A stretch of DNA of 64,000 nt, from contig NZ_JAOQNG010000003.1 in assembly GCF_025961225.1 (NCBI RefSeq), forward strand, positions 558,001 through 622,000, written 5' to 3'. This document shows positions 17,781-25,258 of the stretch, piece by piece (the stretch's first letter is position 1; each line of letters begins with the position of its first letter). Below the pieces are notes generated by a model. It was not told the DNA's origin. It did not search any database and saw nothing but the letters and a program-made list of their open reading frames with translations. Source of the DNA: Azospirillum canadense. GTDB taxonomy: Bacteria > Pseudomonadota > Alphaproteobacteria > Azospirillales > Azospirillaceae. The translations under genes were made by a program, and so were the position numbers.

Positions 17781-18338
17781 ATGCAAGGCAGTCGCGAGGA
17801 CCGCATCCGGCATCGCGCCCATGAGATCTGGGAGCGTGAAGGACGTCCGGAGGGGCGGCACGAGGTTCATTGGGCGCAGGCCTGCGCGGAGATCGAGGCC
17901 GAGGAGCGCATGGCCGAAGCCGAGGTGGAAACGGTTGCGCTGGTGACCGCACCGGAGGCGCCCCGGCACCGTCGAGCCCGTGCAACCGAACCTGTCACCG
18001 GTGCCAAGCGCGGGAGTCGGGCGAAACCGGCGACGCAAGTGGCCGAAGCCGGCCCTGGCGAGGAGGCCTCGGTCAATGCTGTACCCGCGGCGGAAAAGCC
18101 AAAGGCCACACGTGTCCGTGCCCCGCAGAGAAAGCCGGTCAGGGAGGCGTCGATGACCGTCACGACTTCCAAGAAGAGGTCGAAAGCCGTCTGGACCCCG
18201 GCGGACATCAAGCCGGACAAGGCAGCATCCTCGACCAAGACACGCAAGGCGGCCACCCAGTTTGCCGGGGAGAATGGCGGCGATCAGCGCCAAGCCACCA
18301 AGGAAGGTGCCAAGCCCCAACGCACGCCCGCGGTTTGA
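17781..18338 (+). CDS. DUF2934-like protein with basic histone-like tail (segment A)
   Basis: A 185-residue protein. Residues about 5-40 match the DUF2934 pattern (RIRHRAHEIWEREGRPEGR, then HWAQACAEIEAEE), a short helical domain of unknown function common in alphaproteobacteria. The rest is rich in Lys, Ala, Pro and Arg (KKRSKAVW, KPDKAASSTKTRKAA), like histone H1-type or other nucleic-acid-binding tails. Neighbouring SRAP and HU genes favour a nucleoid role, but that is inference. The segment B copy is intact too. Confidence 0.65.
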   Translation: MQGSREDRIRHRAHEIWEREGRPEGRHEVHWAQACAEIEAEERMAEAEVETVALVTAPEAPRHRRARATEPVTGAKRGSRAKPATQVAEAGPGEEASVNAVPAAEKPKATRVRAPQRKPVREASMTVTTSKKRSKAVWTPADIKPDKAASSTKTRKAATQFAGENGGDQRQATKEGAKPQRTPAV

Positions 18339-18419
18339 TGACGGTGGGGTAGGGTGATCCACCATCCGGTGGCCATTGAGGGCGCCCCTGGCCCGTGCCC
18401 GGTCAGTAGCGGGGTCGCG

Positions 18420-19109
18420 TTAGATCAGGCGAGTCTGTTCGAGTGGGTCGAGGAGATCGGGGCGGTCATTGCGCACATTGCCGACGTCGCGTGACACCGG
18501 CCACATGCGCATCTCCGGTGCCGGGTAGGGGCGCAGCAGAGACCTCAATGTTTCGTCCGATACCGGCTCCTCGCCGAGCCAAGCCGGCCATTGCGCGGAT
18601 GGGAGGATCACCGGCATGCGGTCGTGCAACTCCGACAGTAGCGCATTGGCCGTGGTTGTGATGATGGTGAAGGTGCGCTCCCAAAGTCCGTCGGGGTTCT
18701 TCCAGGCTTCCCACAGCCCGGCCATGGCGAAGGGGCCGTTGTCAGTCGTCGTGATAGCGTATGGCTGCTTAACGTTTCCGGCTTGCTTCCATTCGTAGAA
18801 GGCGTCCGCGGGCACCAGGCAACGGCGCTTGTGGAACGCCGTCCGGAACGAAGCCTTTTCCGTCAGCGTCTCGCATCGGGCGTTGATCAGTTTGCTGCCG
18901 ATCGTCGCGTCCTTGGCCCACACCGGCACCAAGCCCCAGCGCAGCAGATGCAGGTTGCGCTCACCAGTGTCCGGATTGAGGCGCACCACCGGCAAGTCCT
19001 GCAGCGGGGCCGCGTTGAAGCGGGCTGTGAGATTCGGCAAAGGACCAGCGACGCCGAAACGTTCGGCGATCAGGGATGGAGGGCTCTTGAGGGCAAAGCG
19101 TCCACACAT
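18420..19109 (-). CDS. SRAP-domain (YedK/HMCES) abasic-site processing protein (segment A)
   Basis: A 229-residue SRAP protein. After removal of Met1 the catalytic Cys2 (MCGRFAL) forms a thiazolidine cross-link with abasic sites in single-stranded DNA, as known for E. coli YedK and human HMCES. Other conserved elements are FNAAP, the Glu in DAFYEWK and the His in LHDRMPVIL. The start was set to ATG 19109 because Cys must be residue 2; the longer upstream frame is spurious. The segment B copy has lost the middle of this gene, so this is the functional one. Confidence 0.92.
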   Translation of the reverse strand: MCGRFALKSPPSLIAERFGVAGPLPNLTARFNAAPLQDLPVVRLNPDTGERNLHLLRWGLVPVWAKDATIGSKLINARCETLTEKASFRTAFHKRRCLVPADAFYEWKQAGNVKQPYAITTTDNGPFAMAGLWEAWKNPDGLWERTFTIITTTANALLSELHDRMPVILPSAQWPAWLGEEPVSDETLRSLLRPYPAPEMRMWPVSRDVGNVRNDRPDLLDPLEQTRLI

Positions 19110-19565
19110 GGGCGCATTGTAACCGCGATCCGTGGCCCGGCAAGAGCTGACGGAACCAACGTTGGGGGACCAGTACGAAGGGGAGCAGTGCCGACGGCGA
19201 TGGAAAGCGAGCCGGCGACGGTTGGGGAAGGGACAAGCGTGCAGGAGCGTTTTGTGGACGGGCCGGCGCGGTATGGTGCGGGCGGCGGTGGGGCCGCCGC
19301 CCACGGGCTCCGCAAGCTGAGAGGGGGATCAACGCAGCTTTTGGTCCGGGTTTCCATATGGCCACCGAAGGAAGAGAAAGACAGCCCCGATCGTTGCCGA
19401 TCCGCTCCCATCAACGCTGATCACGAGCACAGTGTCATGTCGCTTGCTGGACATGGCCCAGCGCCCAGAGGCTCTTGCGCACAGAGTCGGTGGCAGGTTA
19501 ACTCGGAGGCTACAGGAACCCCTTTGGGGAACGCTGGGGTTCCGCCACGACTGGGGAAACTGGAA
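19110..19565. other. Intergenic stretch between SRAP and HU (segment A)
   Basis: About 455 bp with no gene that I can support; conserved in part in segment B. It contains the divergent promoter region of the SRAP and HU genes. No clear operator was found. Confidence 0.5.
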
Positions 19566-19853
19566 ATGACCAAGTCCGATCTCATCGACGCCATCGCTGC
19601 CAAGCTGGGCGGCAGCAAGGCGGATGCCGGCAAGGCGCTGGACGCCGTGATCGACAGCCTGCAGGAAGCGCTCGTCAAGGGCGAAACGGTCAAGCTGCCC
19701 GGCTTCGGGCAGTTCGAGATTGCTGAGCGCGGTGCGCGCACCGGCCGCAACCCGCAGACTGGCGCCGAGATCAAGATCGCGGCCTCCAAGGCGCCGAAGT
19801 TCTCCGCCGGCAAGGCCCTCAAGGACGCCATCAACAACGGCAAGGCCGCGTAA
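19566..19853 (+). CDS. hup: HU-family DNA-binding protein (segment A)
   Basis: A 95-residue histone-like protein that bends and compacts DNA as a dimer. The HU/IHF fold is complete: N-terminal helices MTKSDLIDAIAAKLGG, the conserved LPGFGQFEI strand, then the arm motif RTGRNPQTG with the Pro that intercalates, and the C-terminal FSAGKALKDAIN. Segment B encodes a second HU that differs at only three positions. It is closer to HU than to IHF because the IHF-specific residues are missing. The usual chromosomal HU must lie elsewhere, so these are extra copies. Confidence 0.95.
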   Translation: MTKSDLIDAIAAKLGGSKADAGKALDAVIDSLQEALVKGETVKLPGFGQFEIAERGARTGRNPQTGAEIKIAASKAPKFSAGKALKDAINNGKAA

Positions 19854-19953
19854 GCCCAAAGCGTTCTGAATTGGCCGTGCCGGAGGAGGCAGAGATGCTC
19901 ACTTCCGGCATGGTCCGGCGCCCACCCGCGGGGCACGAGGCCACAGGGGCATC

Positions 19954-19986
19954 GCTCCCTGACCTCCTTGGCGTCGGTCAGGGAGC
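19954..19986. terminator. Hairpin between HU and the NUDIX gene (segment A)
   Basis: An 11-bp stem, GCTCCCTGACC with GGTCAGGGAGC, lies between the convergent HU and NUDIX genes and overlaps the original NUDIX stop codon. It is conserved at 44964-44996. Confidence 0.5.
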
Positions 19987-20574
19987 GAAACGCTCATGCA
20001 GCTCCGGCGGCAGCGCTCCAAGGCTGAGCAGACGGCTCACGCGTAGAATGAGCATGGCGCTGACCATGTCCGTCAGCTCCCCCCGATCCACCATGCCGAC
20101 CACCTCGGCGAAGGACAGGCGGCGCACGGCCAAGTCTTCCTGAGCGTCCGGTTCGGCACCATCATCGCAGTCCAGGCCTCACGCCACAAAGGGCGTCACG
20201 CGTTCGTCCGACAGCGCCACCGAGGTTTCCATCGGCGGCAGCGCAAGCCAACGGCGGGCGGCCAGCCGCGTTTCTTCGGCCAGTTCGCGGCGCGCTGCGG
20301 CCTCCGGCTCTTCGCCGGGCTCTCCGTTCCCTTTCGGAATTTCCCAAAGATAGCGGCGGAGAGGATAGCGGAACTGGCCGACCAAGCGCGTCCAACCGCG
20401 CCGGTCGATGGGCAGCACCGCCACGCCGTGATGCTTGACCCGCACCACGCCGTAGGTGGTCCGTTGCCCACCGGGATCGATGACCTCGTCCTCGACAACG
20501 CGCATCCAGCCGTTCTCAAAGGCGGTGCGTGAGCCCAGCGTTCGCCAGGGACTGCGCTCCTCGTGTTCGGACAT
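19978..20574 (-). pseudogene. NUDIX hydrolase with premature stop (segment A)
   Basis: The intact counterpart in segment B has 198 residues. Here a TGA at 20179-20181 replaces the Trp codon after TPFVA, cutting the protein to 131 residues; the remaining frame is otherwise open to the original stop at 19978. The NUDIX box is present (GNGEPGEEPEAAARRELAEET), so ADP-ribose- or nucleotide-sugar-type pyrophosphatase activity would be the ancestral role. The lost third includes the last helix and part of the core sheet, so the product is probably inactive. Confidence 0.82.
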
Positions 20575-20643
20575 GGCCTGCTCTCCTGCTGACGGCCGGA
20601 AGAATGTAGAGCGGCTGCGGCATGTCCCCACCGGACAGATGGT

Positions 20644-21075
20644 TCAGGCACGTGGGGCCTTTCGACCACCCCCAGGGTCAAGCCCCTCGCGTTGGAGGAA
20701 CGACTGGGGCGTCAGAACGTCGAAGCTGAAGACCTCCTTGTGAGCCAGCAGATCGCCATCGCTGCTGACGGCCGGGCATCCGGTTGCCGCCCCCAGGGCC
20801 GCAAACTTCCGGTCATTGGGATCCGTATTGTACGCGAATGCGTCCGGCGCCACGGCGCGGGTGAACGCGCCCGCGTCGGCGAAGAGGTCGGACACGTCCG
20901 TCCAGTGCAGGCGCGGAATTCGGCCGAGCACGGCTTCTGCTTCGCGCCGCGTGGCCTCGGTCCAGATCAGTCGATACCGACCGTTTCGCACCGCCTCGAC
21001 CACGCGGCCCGACGCGCTTTGTGGCCGGAAGCCGGCCGCCACAAAGACGTTTGTGTCCAGGATGACACCCTTCAT
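20644..21075 (-). CDS. PIN-domain (PilT-type) putative ribonuclease/toxin (segment A)
   Basis: A 143-residue PIN protein. Acidic residues expected to bind Mg are present: Asp in VILDTNVFV near residue 7, Glu in EAEAVL, Asp in TDPNDRKFAA and Asp in VSSDGDLL. Such proteins are often VapC-like toxins. No short antitoxin gene is seen upstream; instead the SGNH hydrolase ends 127 bases before. The frame is also open upstream to an ATG at 21216, which overlaps that gene's end, and this region is conserved in segment B, so a longer N-terminus is possible. The segment B copy is frameshifted. Confidence 0.78.
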   Translation of the reverse strand: MKGVILDTNVFVAAGFRPQSASGRVVEAVRNGRYRLIWTEATRREAEAVLGRIPRLHWTDVSDLFADAGAFTRAVAPDAFAYNTDPNDRKFAALGAATGCPAVSSDGDLLAHKEVFSFDVLTPQSFLQREGLDPGGGRKAPRA

Positions 21076-21202
21076 GGCGGCGCCTGTGTCGCGAGACAAC
21101 CGAACGTCGGAGGCAGCTTCGGCCGGTTCATGCACGGACTCCGTTTCCATCACCTTTGTGCCGTTGCCGTCCACCACCGTTGGGCTCCATTTGACCGGAT
21201 CA

Positions 21203-21979
21203 TCAGGGATGGTCATTCCTGCGATCACTGGCGTCCATGCGCGCGGCGTCCAGGATCGCCCTGGCCAGCGTGCGGGCGATGCAGTCATAGCCGAAGTCGG
21301 TCTGGTGCACACGGTCCGACCCGACCAGGTCGGACATGGAAACCTGCCGCTGCTGAAGCAATTCGTGCATCATGGCAAAGCGGCGAAACAGACCAACACC
21401 CTCATCGGCTGCGACCCGCGCGAGGCGCTGTTCCATCTCCTCGTAATGCGCCCTCTCCAGGATCGCCGGGGTGTATTGCAGGTCCATCAGGACGACGTCC
21501 ATCCCGGCCGCCTTGAGCCTCTGCACGCCGCGGCGAATCACCACCTCGTTGACAGAGAGATCGATGTCGCGCAGCACGGCATTCGCGCCCACCTGCCAGA
21601 TGACCAGATCGGGTTTCTCATCCAGAACGTCGCGCTGAAAGCGCTCCACCATGTCCGACGCGATCTGCCCGTTGATGCCTTTGTTGAGCACGGCGATGGG
21701 CGAAGTCTGCAAGCGTTGGTGCAGGTAGCCGGCGAGACGAGCGGGGTAGGGGTGCGCGAGATCGCTGGCGCCGGCGCCGGCTGTCGAGGAGGAGCCGATG
21801 GCCACGATGCGCAGCGGCTCGTCTTTGGCCAGGCGCTGGGCCACATGCGGCAGCCGCGTGCCGAGGGTGACGTCTTGATCCGGAACGTCGCACGCGGGTG
21901 AGCCGCCGCTCGGCGCGCTGGCCGCTGCGCGGGCCAGCAGCAGGATGACCAAACATGGAACGAGCGGGCCGGTGATCAT
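21203..21979 (-). CDS. SGNH/GDSL-type hydrolase, exported (segment A)
   Basis: A 258-residue esterase-like protein with a signal peptide (MITGPLVPCLVILLLARAAASA). SGNH blocks are visible: the nucleophilic Ser in IVAIGSSSTAGAG, Gly in NKGINGQIAS, Asn in WQVGANAV and the Asp-His pair in SDRVHQTDFG. It probably acts in the periplasm on an acyl ester, polysaccharide acetyl group or similar. The start at 21979 is chosen so that the signal peptide is N-terminal. PIN and NUDIX genes follow on the same strand. Confidence 0.85.
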   Translation of the reverse strand: MITGPLVPCLVILLLARAAASAPSGGSPACDVPDQDVTLGTRLPHVAQRLAKDEPLRIVAIGSSSTAGAGASDLAHPYPARLAGYLHQRLQTSPIAVLNKGINGQIASDMVERFQRDVLDEKPDLVIWQVGANAVLRDIDLSVNEVVIRRGVQRLKAAGMDVVLMDLQYTPAILERAHYEEMEQRLARVAADEGVGLFRRFAMMHELLQQRQVSMSDLVGSDRVHQTDFGYDCIARTLARAILDAARMDASDRRNDHP

Positions 21980-22060
21980 GATGGAGCCAGAAGGGCGAAC
22001 AGGGTGATCTTCGACGTCAACCGCACCATCGGTGCGTCGTTCCGAGGAAGGGTAGGGGCA

Positions 22061-22536
22061 GGACGCTTCGACAGCGGAGGCACTCATAAGAACGGCGGCC
22101 GTATCAGCCGCCGAAGTCAGCGTGGGAAGAAATGAAGCCGGCCCTACGCTGCCTGCCCCAGGCGCGGGGCTGACGCGAACGCCCTGTGACTGGGCGGCCT
22201 ACTCCACAGGAGGAGTTTGGTTTGCTCGGACTGGCCGCGCACCCGCGTCATGACGACAAAAATGCTACCAACGCACACCGGCGTCAGGCAATCGCGCCAT
22301 CGGCTGTTTCGATGTCCCAGACCGACGCCCTCCATTGTGACAAGCACGCATCTCGCGACGACGGCCGTCGTGCGGTGTTAACCGGACAAGGGAGAAATGG
22401 AGGCGGCCACGCGGGCCGCCGAAATTTTGTCGATCATCACTTGACAGGATGGACGACCAGCCCATCATAACGCTGGGCGCTCCCAAGCAATAGACACAAG
22501 GTCCTGCGAAACCATGACCGTTGCACTGCCTGGCAC
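22061..22536. other. Stretch without a recognised gene
   Basis: About 475 bp beyond the end of segment A. I see a GC-rich hairpin at about 22402-22422 (GGCGGCC with GGGCCGCC, loop ACGC) that could end transcription, and no supported gene. Confidence 0.4.
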
Positions 22537-22794
22537 TCAGGAGCCAAGCACGTCGGCGATCATCCTGGCACACCGGCAGTCCGGCCACTGTTTGAGGCAA
22601 CGGTGCGTGTCCGGACACAGCTCGTTCTCGATCCGCGCCAGCTTCGCCATCAAACGTGCCTTCTGTTCGGCGGAGACGACGTCTGCACCGCGAACCGTCG
22701 CAATGGCGTCGCGCATCATCTCCTTGGTGACGGGTGGCACGGGTTCCTCCATGCTCCGAGGATCGCCCAACATACTCCGATATGCCTCCACCAT
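22537..22794 (-). CDS. Hypothetical 85-residue Cys-containing protein
   Basis: A short frame with a helical middle (KEMMRDAIATVRG, SAEQKARLMAKLARIENE) and a Cys-rich end (CPDTHRCLKQWPDCRCARMI) with four Cys residues that might bind a metal. The ribosome site is weak, so the start could be the internal ATG of MLGDP. It stands alone and resembles no family that I know. A possible terminator hairpin lies about 110 bases downstream. Confidence 0.5.
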   Translation of the reverse strand: MVEAYRSMLGDPRSMEEPVPPVTKEMMRDAIATVRGADVVSAEQKARLMAKLARIENELCPDTHRCLKQWPDCRCARMIADVLGS

Positions 22795-23484
22795 GATGTC
22801 CGGGCTGCAACAACAGCTAAAAATGGTCCGACCGAAGGCTGGCGACCACGCAAGAGGAAGCGTGCCCTTGGCGCTCCCGGGGCCTCACACAGCCCGCTGT
22901 CGGCGCAGCCTTAAGCATGGTTTTCAGAACTCAACGAGGCGAGCCGCGACGACAAAGATGCAGGCTGCGGTGAGCAGCGCATCGACGATGATGCCCAACT
23001 TGTCATGGCGGCGATCCAGGCGTTTGTTGGCGAGCAACCAAACACAGGCGTGCTCGACGATGCAGCGGACTTTCCCGAGCCCAGAGCCATGTGGCTCGCC
23101 GATTTTACGGATGATGGGCTGGATGCCCTCGCGCAAGCAGAGCCAACGATTGTCGGCGCTGTCGTACCCGGCGTCACCATACAGCCGAGCGATGCTGGCG
23201 CAGACCACCATGGCCAACCGGAGCAGGTCGGGGAAGAGCCGGGTGTCGTGAACGTTGGCCGCGGAGGGCAACGTCGCCAGCGGAAGCCCATCCGTCGAAA
23301 CGACCACGTGGTACTTGGTGCCCAGCTTGCCGCGGTCGGTGGGGTTCGGGCCGGTCAAGGCGCCGCCCCGTTTCGCGCGCACCGAGCAACTATCCACAAC
23401 GACATCCCATGCCTGTGCGGCTTCCGGACCCGAGCGCACCATGCGGATCAGCACGGCGTGGACACGGCGCAAGAGGGCCGTTGC

Positions 23485-24910
23485 GATCGCGTCCCACCGC
23501 GTGGTGTCTGAGGCGTGAGGCTGGCCCGCCGGAGCGCTCCCCCATAGCTGGCGCAGGCGGGCCGGCCGTTCGGGAGCGGCGGTCACCGTGTTCTTCGGCT
23601 AAGTTGAGGTTGCTTAACGACCATCAACCAAGACGGAGACCACGATGACCGAGGACAGGATCGCTCTTCAGGAGCTGATTGGGAAGAGCGCCGATGCCGA
23701 CTTTCTGCGCGAGATGGTCGGCTTCGCCGCCCAGCGCCTGATGGAGCTGGAGGTGGAGAGCCTGTGCGGCGCCGGGTATGGCGAACGCAGCGAGGACCGC
23801 CAGACCAAGCGCAACGGCTACCGGGAGCGGACCTGGGAGACGCGCGCCGGGGCCATCGACCTGCGCATCCCCAAGCTGCGGCGCGGCTCCTACTTCCCGG
23901 CCTTCCTGGAGCCGCGCCGCACCGCGGAGAAGGCGCTAATCGCGGTGATTCAGGAGGCCTACGTGCAGGGCATCTCGACGCGCAACGTCGATGATCTGGT
24001 CAAGGCGATGGGCATGACCGGCATCTCCAAGAGCCAGGTCAGCCGCCTGTGCCAGGACATCGACGAGCGCGTGCAGGCGTTCCTGAACCGGCCGCTGGAA
24101 GGCGACTGGCCCTTTGTGTGGCTGGATGCGACCTACGTGAAAGTGCGCCAGGACGGCCGCATCGTCTCGCTCGCCGCCATACTGGCCATCGGCGTCAACA
24201 GCGATGGCCGGCGCGAGGTGCTGGGGCTCGGCCTCGGGCTGTCGGAAGCCGAGACCTTCTGGACCGATTTCCTGCGCACCCTCACCCGCCGGGGCCTACG
24301 CGGCGTAAAGCTGGTGATCGCCGATGCGCATCTCGGGCTGAAGGCCGCCGCTTCCAAGGTGCTGGGCGCCACACTTCAACGCTGTCGTGTTCATTGCATG
24401 AGGAATCTCCTCGCCTGCGTCGGCAAGGCGCACCAGACGATGGTCGCGGCCACCATTCGCACCGCCTTTGCCCAGGAGACCGCTGAGGCGGCGCATGAGC
24501 AGTGGCGCCGGGTGGCCGACAGCCTGCGGCCGCGCTTTTCCAAGCTGGCGGCGCTGATGGACGAGGCGGAGTTCGACGTGCTGGCCTACATGAAGTACCC
24601 CAAGGACCTGCGCACCAAATTGCACAGCACGAATCCTCTGGAGCGGCTGAATGGCGAGATCAAGCGGCGCACCAACGTCGTCGGCATCTTCCCTGGCGAA
24701 GGGGCGGTTGTGCGCCTCGTCGGCGCCTTGCTGCTGGAGCAGCATGATGAATGGGCGGTGGCCCGGCGCTACATGACCATGGAAAGCCTGGCCGAGCTGT
24801 GCCACCCTCACACCCCTGATCCGCTGTCCATCGCAGCGGAGTAGACCGGCGGCCTCAACCCGCCGAAGAGCACAGAGGCCCCCTCAGACACCACGCCTCG
24901 GGGCACGATC
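23485..24910 (+). mobile_element. IS256-family insertion sequence, copy 1
   Basis: A 1426-bp element whose ends begin GATCGCGTCCC and, on the other side, GATCGTGCCCC, sharing the inner GCGTGGTGTCTGAGG. An 8-bp target duplication GCCGTTGC sits at 23477-23484 and 24911-24918. The element has the same length and the same translated protein as copy 2 at 62073-63498. Confidence 0.93.
23645..24844 (+). CDS. IS256-family (mutator-type) transposase
   Basis: A 399-residue DDE transposase that moves the element by a copy-out mechanism in known relatives. The first Asp is in VWLDATYVKV, the second in LVIADAHLGLKAA, and the Glu in the C-terminal LERLNGEIKRRTNVVG. The HCMRN motif typical of the group is present. 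The start ATG follows GGAGACC. The protein is identical to that of copy 2 and shows no lesion, so the element is probably active. Confidence 0.93.
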   Translation: MTEDRIALQELIGKSADADFLREMVGFAAQRLMELEVESLCGAGYGERSEDRQTKRNGYRERTWETRAGAIDLRIPKLRRGSYFPAFLEPRRTAEKALIAVIQEAYVQGISTRNVDDLVKAMGMTGISKSQVSRLCQDIDERVQAFLNRPLEGDWPFVWLDATYVKVRQDGRIVSLAAILAIGVNSDGRREVLGLGLGLSEAETFWTDFLRTLTRRGLRGVKLVIADAHLGLKAAASKVLGATLQRCRVHCMRNLLACVGKAHQTMVAATIRTAFAQETAEAAHEQWRRVADSLRPRFSKLAALMDEAEFDVLAYMKYPKDLRTKLHSTNPLERLNGEIKRRTNVVGIFPGEGAVVRLVGALLLEQHDEWAVARRYMTMESLAELCHPHTPDPLSIAAE

Positions 24911-25258
24911 GCCGTTGCACTCCATTCCGTCAGACGACGGCGCAACGTTGATCCGGAGGCGCGATCCGGTGAGGCCCGAAGTTCCCGCCACTGCACGCCT
25001 TCGCGCAGAAAGAAGCGCAGCGTCTCAAGGATGGCGTTGGTCGGCACCGGAGGCCGACCCGTTCCCGTGACGGCCCATTCCATCTGGTCAACGATGCCTG
25101 CCACCAGTTCCACCGCTGTTGGTCCCATCCCAGCCTCCTCATGCCAGAGGCAGGGGAACTGGTGCGAGATCAGGAATGGCGGAAGTTCAAGAGCACGGGA
25201 ATGTGACCAAGCATGGACCGGCATGTTCCCCTTTTCCTAAACCAGAACGCTGGATTAG

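Larger units (their letters stand above)
14107..22060. repeat. Duplicated ten-gene segment, copy A
   Basis: This block matches 36959-47065 in gene order, orientation and most of its intergenic sequence. The left border is sharp at TGCATCCGGGGCT; the right border fades just upstream of the SGNH hydrolase gene. The proteins are near identical (HU differs at three residues). Copy A lacks the 2.3 kb insertion found in copy B between the aldo-keto reductase and the next gene. In copy A the NUDIX gene is broken. Confidence 0.9.
22924..25128 (-). pseudogene. IS5-family transposase interrupted by IS256
   Basis: The N-terminal 72 residues (25128-24911) and the C-terminal 187 residues (23484-22924) are separated by a 1426-bp IS256. 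Removing the IS and one copy of its 8-bp target duplication rejoins the frame (EWSATA to LLRRVHAVLIRMVRSG). The DDE first Asp is in VVVDSCSVRAKRGG, the second in LYGDAGYDSADNRW, and the Glu in CIVEHACVWL. GAGGAGG lies five bases before the ATG at 25128. The group fits IS5 with a one-frame transposase. It is inactive as it stands. Confidence 0.82.
22914..25250 (-). mobile_element. IS5-type element split by an IS256
   Basis: An IS5-family element whose transposase is cut by the IS256 at 23485-24910. The exact ends are not resolved: the transposase stop is followed by AAAACCATGCTTAAG at 22911-22925 (minus strand), and an AAACCAGAACGC motif near 25239-25250 may be the other end. Sequence like the first end recurs at 28355-28377. 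Confidence 0.6.

Noticed and set aside
20644..21216. VapBC-type toxin-antitoxin pair
   Set aside because: The PIN gene has no antitoxin-like ORF directly upstream; the preceding gene is an SGNH hydrolase.
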